From positions 10,843,514-10,907,513 of the forward strand of contig NC_084500.1 in assembly GCF_030035675.1 (NCBI RefSeq): a DNA stretch of 64,000 bases, in the 5' to 3' direction. Both the position numbers and the translations under genes were made by a program. Below the pieces are notes generated by a model. It searched no databases, was not told where the DNA came from, and saw only the letters and a list, made by a program, of their open reading frames with translations. Each line of letters opens with the position of its first letter. Positions within the stretch are counted from its first letter, which is position 1. Origin of the DNA: Rhineura floridana. Lineage: Eukaryota; Chordata; Lepidosauria; Squamata; Rhineuridae. Below are positions 56,890-64,000 of the stretch, piece after piece.

Positions 56890-58786
56890 GGTTTATGTTT
56901 GTTTCAAATATCACATTTAATGTTTCCACCACTGTACTTCAAAATCTACATTTTACAAAGTGACCCGCAAGTGTGCCACATTTAACAGACCAACCTCTGA
57001 GATTTTACCTTTCATACCAGTGTCTTCTTGGGCTCATATTAAGTTAAAACATGTTTTCTCATTCAAGTGAATTGAAATGCTTCAGTTGGTTTTGTTGTTG
57101 TTGTTTCAAATCCTCAGGAGCCGCATAAAAAACAAAGATATTTCATCATCTTTGTTTGAAAAATTCAATGTATGTCTCTTTCACAGCAAAATAATTACTT
57201 CATTGAAGTTAAAACTTCCAAAAACATAACTTAAACTAATAGTATTCAGTTCCAGCTCAGATCACTCTTCTTGAAAATACTCTGCTAAATACAGATAACT
57301 TACAATAACTTTTAACAGTTAATTGTCCATGACAAACACCAAGGGTTCTCTCTCTCTCTCTCTCTTAATATCCCAGACCAATGTTCAAAATTTAAGACCA
57401 TCCATTCGTTATTTGTACAGGTGAAAAACACTCTTCAATTTTTCTTGCCTTTTTTAAAATATAAAAGTTGGAAGGGACATTCAAGTTTCAAGTCTCCACA
57501 CTGAACTTAAAAAAAAAAATCAGGTGGAGATAAACAAACCAAGTTGTATACTCCAGGAGGTAGAGGCCTTTCAGTTTGTGTTCATATATATATATACATA
57601 TGCACAGAATAATTCAGTGTTTGAACAGAACACACACAAAAAAGTTAGCCAAAAAGTAATAAAAGTTATTTACTACTGTAAATAATAAGTTATTTACTAC
57701 TGTGACATTTCAAGACTTCCACAGCTTTGCCTAAGGACACAAATACAATTAACATAATTCCCTATGTGCTTCCCCCCCCACACACACTTTTCATTTCTGT
57801 CCAGTGCAGGATTTTAAAAAAACACACACCACTATTTCACAGACCTAAAAATGTGCAAGCTACTTCCTCTCTTGTGCGCTCTCTCACACACTCTCTCTCT
57901 CTATACACAGCAATGGATATCAAGACTCTTTGACATTAGCCCAGAACTGGAATTATTTACACAAACATTTGCAGATGCATGCTTTGGAGGGGGTAAAAAG
58001 GGGGTGGATTATGTAAGAAAAGAGCAGAAAAAACTTCTAATAAAAATAGATTAAATATATATATTTATATATATTTATTTATACCGGGGAGGAAGGGTTA
58101 AAAAGGGGGGGAAGGTCTCATCTCTCCTAGTCACAACTCATTCTCTCTCCTCACAACATCTGATTGGAAAACAGAGCACACAATCATCACCACAGCGCTA
58201 GTGAGAAAGCTATATATATGGTTCTGCAGACCCACCAGGCAACGCTGCCCATGGAAGACAGGTTGTTGCCACTGATTGGGCTTCATGATTGGTCACAGAT
58301 TTTAATTGTGTATTCCCTAACTTTTTCTTTTCTTTTCTTTTTTTTAGAAAAATCTCAAATCTTAGGAATGGCTCAATATCAAAACTGCTTATCAACTTTA
58401 AATTGAAGACAAAGGAAAAGAAAAAGAAAAAAGCCCCCCCCCCTTAAAAAACAACAACACTTTCCCACCAATTTGGTTCAATCCTCTGTTTGTTCAGAGC
58501 CAAGCAAGATTACAGCTGCACTACAATTCATATAAAAAAAATCCAAACGTGTGCAACTCTGGATAAAATATTTTTCTTCTAAAAGCACAACCCCACCCGT
58601 GACAGGAATTTTAAAAGCCTAGTTAACATTTCTAAGTCTTATTCATATATCATACAAGGATAGTGGTTGTTAATTTAAAACTTCATTAGTAAAATTACAG
58701 TACAAGCATGATTAAATGTCCATAATTGCAAATCCCAGAATCCAGTGGAAAGCTACATTTTGTCTTCAGTAGTACATCTTCCACGT
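56890..58786 (-). other. NLK: NLK 3'UTR (inferred)
   Basis: About 1.9 kb downstream of the NLK stop is AT-rich and free of transposons, unlike all surrounding DNA, which fits a long selected 3'UTR. An ATTAAA signal lies at 56921-56916 on the minus strand, and an AATAAA variant near 58075 could give a shorter form. Short CT and AT runs occur at 57350 and 58060. Confidence 0.6.
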
Positions 58787-58841
58787 TTACTCCCAGACCA
58801 GTGGAGATGGTGGCATCTCAGACGGCTGAGCAACAGTGGAA
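58787..58841 (-). CDS. NLK: NLK last coding exon
   Basis: 55 bp coding. Acceptor GCCTTGCAG. It encodes SSTVAQPSEMPPSPLVWE and a TAA stop. Confidence 0.97.
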
Positions 58842-61800
58842 CTGCAAGGCAAGAGGAAGAGAAGATCAGCGTTCACTTGCAAAAGGTCACAGAGAAGCCC
58901 AATGCCACTTTAAGAAGGCACTCCTTCACATGCCTGTGGAAGAGGGCTCAGTGAATAGAGAGACCCACAGCAGCTAGAATCCACAGCCTGGGAAAGAGAG
59001 CATTGCTCCTTATTTTAGGTATGTGACCGAGTTTGTTCAAAGTAAGATAGTCACAGAGCAATCCTAACTATAGGATGCCAGCATAACTTAGGCTAGCAAA
59101 AAGTACTTCTATTCCATACTCCAGGAGCCTCTGGGAGGGGCTACTGCTGGCTAAACATGGGCCAAAGTTTTGATAACTGAGCTTAACAGGGTTTGGAATA
59201 GGTGTTAAGTTTCTCCTTTCCCCATCCCGCCCTCACCGCTTGCCCAGAACACCTGTCTGGGACTTAGGCCAGCTTCAGTTACACTGGTTGAGCCGGGATG
59301 AGGGATTTCCATTAGCATACCTCCCACATTTACACTGGCTGAGCACCAGCTGGGAGAGCACAAGATCCACCAAATTCAAACTCTCTCACTCTGGCAGATT
59401 TTGAGTTTGAATTGTGTTGTAGGACCTTTGTTACAAAATCAGGAGGTGCCTCTTAGTCCCTTTGGCTAAACACTGAGTTCTTACCCAAGTGTCTTATCCA
59501 TCTCCAAACTTGACCTTTGCAACCTACTTTCTGGTCTTCTCCTCATGTTTTAGTCCTTCTGCCTGTGTCCATAGCTTTCCTGTCAGAGTCATCCGCCTCT
59601 CTTCCTGATCAAAGCATGCAACTCAGTTCCTTCCACTGGCTTCCTATCCTCTTCTCTATCAAATACAAATCACTTCTGCTGGATGACCTGCATGAGTGGC
59701 TAATTACCACTTTATGGCATACTTCTAGCACACCCAATCAAGTCAAAGGAGACCACAACCATATGAAAAACTCAGCGGGAACAACTCGCAAAGCATACTC
59801 TGTTCCTTTCTGCATGCAGCTAAAGTTGTCGCAGAGCCCCTAATTCAAATATAGGTTTTTTCTAAAAGGTTGCCATACCACTAAAGAAAAGTGAATGAAT
59901 ATCAGATGTGACTACATACAGTTACCTAATAAAGCTCTTAAAAGCAGCAGATTGCGGGTTGATGCACAGAGGCACTCGGTTTCCTTTCTGCTGTTCCAAA
60001 ATGAACTGATGAATTATTTCTGGAAAACAAAAAGGGGTTGGGGGAGGAAGAAAGTAAAGCCAACTTGACACACAACCTGATGCCAACTGTATAGCACACA
60101 CTAGGGTCATTACAGCGGGAAAGCAGGCCTGCAAGAAATTTGGGAAACACCACATTTACTCCATCAAATAAGGATGTATTGCAGGAACACAAGACCTCCA
60201 GTATGAGTTTTCCCAAAATGTTCATAAGTTCAACCCCCTGCTGAAATGGACACTGAACAATCACATGAACTGAAATTAGAGCAGTCATCTGCTTAAAGAA
60301 AACGTATGTTAATAGCATGAGCCTTAGTCAATTAAGTTAGGACAAACCTGAGTATGGGTAAACGTAGGCTCCTGAAGCAAGCAGCATACTTTATATTTTT
60401 AGCTGTTGCCTGCCTCAATGAGGGCCAATACACTAATGTTCAATCCAGAAAAGATGGTGGGCAGTCTGTCTGCCCTGGAAGGTGGTGCATAGCTGCCTCT
60501 GGAAGGGTTTGCACTCTCCCTGAAAGATCAGGTCCACAAATTGAGGGATGGCATTAGATTCAGCCTTGTTTTTGGAAGCCCAAGGGGCCTTGGTTGCAAG
60601 CAGCACCAGCCAAGGTCCCTCTTGGACAGAAATAGCTTGGCCACAGTTATCCATGCTCTGGTTAACATCCTGTTTGGGTCATGGCAATGTAATTGTACGT
60701 GAGGCTGCCTTTGAAGACTGCTTGGAAATTGGAGCTGGTTCAAAATTGGTCACTGGTTGTGGTCCAGTGTGGAGAGGACACACATCTCCAGATTTAGAAC
60801 AGCTGCATGTGCTCATAATCTGCTTCCAAGCACAATTTTAAAGGTTGAGTTTACTCTTTAAGGCACTAAATGGCTTGGGACCCAAACAACTTTCTCTCCC
60901 ACAAACCCACCAGTATAGAATGATCGTCCTCAGAGGCCCTTTTCCAAGTTCCACCATATGAAGCAAATTGGATTAAGCAGGACTTTTCAGCCGACATCTC
61001 AATTACTGACTTCTCTCCCAGGAGGTTTACCCAGCACCCAACCAAAGAGATTTTCAGCACCCCATAAAGATATTTTTTAAATTTTTACAGGACTTTAGAC
61101 TATCTAGCTTTATATGGATATTCCCTGGCTGCTAAAATAGTATTGTTGTGTTTTTGCTTTTCTAAAAATGGTTTTGTTTGTGAATTGTTAGGGTTGTATC
61201 CAATGCTAGTCCTACTCAGCGTAAACCCACTGAAATTAATGAACATGACTAACTTGGGTCCATCAATTTTAATGGGTTAACTCTGAATTAAACTTAGTTG
61301 GATATACCTCTTAATCTTTCCTGTAAGCCACTCTAAGAATTCTTACTGAACTGAAGAGTAGGCTATAAAACATTCAAATACGTAACTGTTATGTAAAACA
61401 GCACATTTTATGTTATGTTATTTGATGGCATAAAATGTGTTACACCAGGTATCACCAGAGAAATGGTATTCCCTCCTATGTAAGAGAGAAGTGGGATGCC
61501 TCTTTAGATGGGGCATGCCACTTGCAGTTTTTTTAAAAAAAAATACTTGTGAGTTGCATGTGACCTCAGTGGCTAGGAATCCCTTTTACCAGCTTCAGCT
61601 GGTAAGACAGCTGTGGCTGTTTCTGGACCAGGATAGCCTGACCAGTGTTGTCCACACACTGGTAGCCTCTAGGCTGGATTACTGTAATGCACCCTATGTG
61701 GGGCTACCCTTGAGATTGGTCCAGAAGCTGCAGCTGGTGCAAAATGCGGCAGTGTGATTGCTCAATGGGGGAGGGTATTGCCAAAATGTTACCCCGCTGC

Positions 61801-63668
61801 TGAAAGAATTGCACTGGCTGCCTATTAGCTACCAGGCTAAGTTCAAGGTTCTGGTTTTGGTGTACAAAGTCCTATACAGCTTGGGACCAAGATACCTGAA
61901 AGACTGTCTTATTCCTTATATACTCAGCTGATCACTACGCTCTGCAGGTGAGGGCCTCCTGCAGATGCCATCTCATCAGGAGATCCGTTCCACACAACAT
62001 AGGAAGCAGACCTTTAGTGTAGTCGCACCCACCCTTTGGAATTTCCTCCCCTTAAATATTAGACAGGTGCCATCTCTTATCTTTTTGGCGCCTACTGAAG
62101 ACCTTCCTCTTTCAGCAAGCCTTTTAAGTAGAAACCTTATCCCAGTCTGCATCTATCAACTGCAACTGCTTTTTTACATGTTTTTAAAGCTTTTTAAAAA
62201 AGATGTTTTTAAAGATGTTTGGTTTAATATGTTTTTAAAGATGTTTTAATATATTTTAAAGTCTGTTTTTATTGATGTTGTAGAGTATTTTTGTTTGCCG
62301 CCCTGGGCTGCTATTGGGAGGAAGGGTAGGGATATAAATTTAATAATTAAATAAAAAATAAAAATAATTAGTTGATTAAACATTGCACTCTCATGACACA
62401 CTGCATGAAAATAGTCCATACAACTGCAGAAAGATAACTGTATGACTTCAAGTGTTTGACTGTATCTTATTTGTAATCCTGACATTTATTGTTCTATTGG
62501 TTGAATTGTTAAGGTGCTTTTTTTAAATTTGGATTTGTTGACATGTTTTTGAATTGTGTCCAGACAGGAAGATGTATTTTGATATTTATTCAGTGTTTAT
62601 TGTGAGCCACTTTGGGCACAGAGTACTGTGGAACAGCAGCAGATAAATAAGCTCAAGAGTGTATAGAGAGACCAGTGCTTGTGAGAAACACTTTAAAGTC
62701 ATCCAAACACCAAGATGCAAGCCCTCTTGCAGGGCTGGCCCAAGACATTTTGTTGATTGAGCCAGATAAGATGGTACCACAGGGGCAACTGGAATGGCAA
62801 ATGAATCTTATTTCAACAGTGCTGACGGGTCAGGATCCTCCATCACACAGCTACTTTTGGGTGGGGGTGGGGAGTCTAGGCTGCATGGCACAAACAGCTC
62901 TGTACTCAACTTTCTGGTGCTCTCATTGTCTTAGGCTGCAATCTGACACAAACTTACCTGGGAGTAAGTCCCATTGAATTCACTGGAGCTTACTTCTGAG
63001 TAGACATGTGTTGGACTGCAGCCGTAGTGTCTCAACTGTAGACTCCCTCACCCCCAGACCACTACTGGAATAGGATATCCCTATAACAGGAGTCCCCAAA
63101 TTATGGTCCTTGATTACCAGGGCCTGCATGCTTCATTCCGGTGATCTGCTGCTGCACATCCGCATTTAAATATTCATATTGATTTTTAATTGTATGGAAT
63201 GCATACAGTTCTATGGAATGCAAATTGTAATACAAAAAAATACAATATAAGAGACAAAAGAAGCAATAAAAATACAATTAAAAATCAAACAGCATCCAGC
63301 AGAGTATATGACAACTGCTGCAACAGGTAGAAAAAATCATTAAGTGGTCCATGCGGGGGAAGTTTGGGAACTAATGCACAACAACAACAACACTGTTCTG
63401 AACATGTGTGAAAAAATATAGCTGCAAAATCTTGTAGGATTGAAACAACAACAACAATATAATACTGACCTTTAACCTGCCGAACCGAACTGAGGTTCTT
63501 TTCAAAAGTATCATCAAATTTGGGATTTGTGATGGGTTCAAAATCACTGGTGTAAACTCTTCCAGTAGAGGTGGAAAAACAACATTTACACATACAGGTA
63601 TGATATCGCAAACGCCCTTCGTCAAGATATGGATGAGCTAAGGCATCCTTAGCGGAGATTCTTTTGGA
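58787..63668 (-). CDS. NLK: NLK (nemo-like kinase), last three coding exons
   Basis: Exons 63668-63470, 60019-59926 and 58841-58787 encode SKRISAKDALAHPYLDEGRL, then ITNPKFDDTFEKNLSSVRQ, then EIIHQFILEQQKGNRVPLCI, then NPQSAAFKSFISSTVAQPSE and MPPSPLVWE-stop. They match mammalian NLK almost residue for residue. NLK is a proline-directed serine/threonine kinase of the CMGC group that phosphorylates TCF/LEF, FOXO and other regulators in Wnt and Notch signalling. The first exon here is the end of the kinase C-lobe (subdomain XI), and the rest is the conserved C-terminal tail. Phases join exactly (AAAG|AA and ATTAG|T). Upstream exons lie beyond the window's right end. Confidence 0.97.
58842..59489. 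other. NLK last intron, nothing identified
   Basis: No repeat or gene is recognised. Confidence 0.4.
59490..59860 (+). mobile_element. Very old L2/L3-like fragment
   Basis: Broken translation includes LDLCNLLSGLL and HWLPILFSIKYKSLLLDDL, like the LINE motif DYCN...HWLPI...KFK. No ends are visible. Confidence 0.4.
59926..60019 (-). CDS. NLK: NLK exon, second from last
   Basis: 94 bp. Acceptor TTTTCCAG, donor ATTAG|GTAAC. It encodes IIHQFILEQQKGNRVPLCI and NPQSAAFKSFI. Confidence 0.97.
60590..61080 (+). mobile_element. Old L2 fragment in NLK intron
   Basis: The broken translation parallels the L2 C-terminus (a counterpart of QLSMLWLTSCLGHGNVI, then a GLGPKQLSL-like stretch). It is strongly degraded. 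Confidence 0.4.
61190..61311. mobile_element. Palindromic MITE
   Basis: GGGTTGTATCCAATGCTAGTCCTACTCAG...CTGAATTAAACTTAGTTGGATATACC forms inverted arms around AATTAATGAACATGACTAACTTGGG. Confidence 0.6.
61430..62360 (+). mobile_element. L2 LINE 3' end, older copy
   Basis: The coding part shows VASRLDYCNAPYVGLPLRLV and [12 protein letters not shown]. After a stop at about 61756 come HWLPI, KFKVLVLVYKVLYSLGPRYL and APTLWNFLPLNIRQVPSL, with further stops. It ends GCCGCCCTGGGCTGCTATTGGGAGGAAGG...AATAATTAAATAAAAA. Confidence 0.88.
62361..62930. other. NLK intron, nothing identified
   Basis: A T-rich tract near 62515-62620 may be another degraded LINE tail. Confidence 0.35.
62931..63025. repeat. 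Short palindromic repeat (MITE-like)
   Basis: GGCTGCAATCTGACACAAACTTACCTGGGAGTAAGTCCCATTGAATTC and CTTACTTCTGAGTAGACATGTGTTGGACTGCAGCC are inverted arms. It is a frequent squamate repeat. Confidence 0.65.
63087..63375. mobile_element. Possible hAT-type MITE
   Basis: CAGGAGTCCCCAAATTATGG and the reverse complement of GGGGGAAGTTTGGGAACTAATG resemble each other as terminal repeats around AT-rich sequence. No clean target duplication was found. Confidence 0.4.
63470..63668 (-). CDS. NLK: NLK exon, third from last
   Basis: 199 bp. Acceptor ATTCCAG, donor AAAG|GTCAGT. It encodes the kinase-domain end and the cysteine-rich RYHTCMCKCCFSTSTGRVY segment. Confidence 0.97.
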
Positions 63669-64000
63669 CTGGAATTTGAGGGGACAAAAAACAAAATTAT
63701 ATATTAGATTTTTCTTTGCTCACATGTATTCGTAATTTGTTAATATAATAGCAATTATATCGTTTTTCTAACCTTCATGTCCTACTACTAAAACCACTAG
63801 GGGGCACCATTTGCTTGTTTGAAAAACCCAGCTTCCAGAATAATTCAACTTTTCCTCACATGGCACCAGCTGGCTCATAAACAGCACTTCCCCCTCACCC
63901 TACCAGAAATACTTTCTGCAACTGTATTTCTGATACTATTAAATAGCTTTGTTGCAAACAGCCTCCAAGACTTTACTGGACATGGAGGACAACTTATTAA
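63669..64000. other. NLK intron, right window edge
   Basis: Intron upstream of the exon at 63470-63668. No repeat or exon is recognised. Confidence 0.45.

Noticed and set aside
28080-63080. Inverted repeats such as GGGCTGATGGGAGTTGTAGT as possible CRISPR or regulatory arrays
   Set aside because: They are single, scattered MITE copies, not regularly spaced, and the genome is vertebrate.

Overview
The window is vertebrate nuclear DNA, most likely from a lizard (squamate). Three conserved host genes fix the location: the last exon of IFT20 (+), the complete three-exon TMEM97 (-), and the last three coding exons of NLK (-). As far as I know this is the gene order of the human chromosome 17 IFT20-TMEM97-NLK neighbourhood. 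The repeat content (L2, CR1, BovB/RTE and L1 LINEs, a Sauria-type tRNA SINE, MIR/CORE-like SINEs, hAT MITEs, Tc1, and Gypsy and BEL LTR elements) is typical of squamates. The species cannot be named from this sequence alone.

Layout: 1-2500 is the end of IFT20, with intronic repeats, the last exon and the 3'UTR. 4589-8606 is TMEM97, convergent with IFT20, with an L1 and small repeats in intron 1. 9796-46601 is a transposon cluster in the TMEM97-NLK intergenic space. It holds five independent insertions of one Gypsy LTR family: four solo LTRs and one full-length element. 46650-54615 is a CR1 split by another LINE, followed by a Tc1 end. About 56890-64000 is the NLK 3'UTR and last coding exons.

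The cluster is strongly nested. A solo LTR with matching target duplications is spread over 15.5 kb (9796-25323) because it received an L2 fragment, a longer L2 and a 5.7-kb LINE, and that LINE received a complete sushi-ichi-type chromovirus (17675-23201). Another solo LTR lies in a hAT element (29973-31227). A BEL/Pao gag fossil is interrupted by a solo LTR (37515-38274) and by a full-length Gmr1-like Gypsy (38372-46601), one of whose LTRs holds a LINE. The Gmr1-like element has a SCAN-like capsid and integrase upstream of reverse transcriptase, unlike ordinary Gypsy elements.

Other notable points are a 678-bp block present twice, 25 kb apart, at about 99% identity; a tRNA-Leu-like primer-binding motif inside the LTR family; a long reading frame fusing CR1 reverse transcriptase to the first protein of a nested LINE; and a GA microsatellite that serves as the polypyrimidine tract of TMEM97 exon 2. 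I see no RNA genes of the host, no CRISPR, and no host gene beyond the three named.
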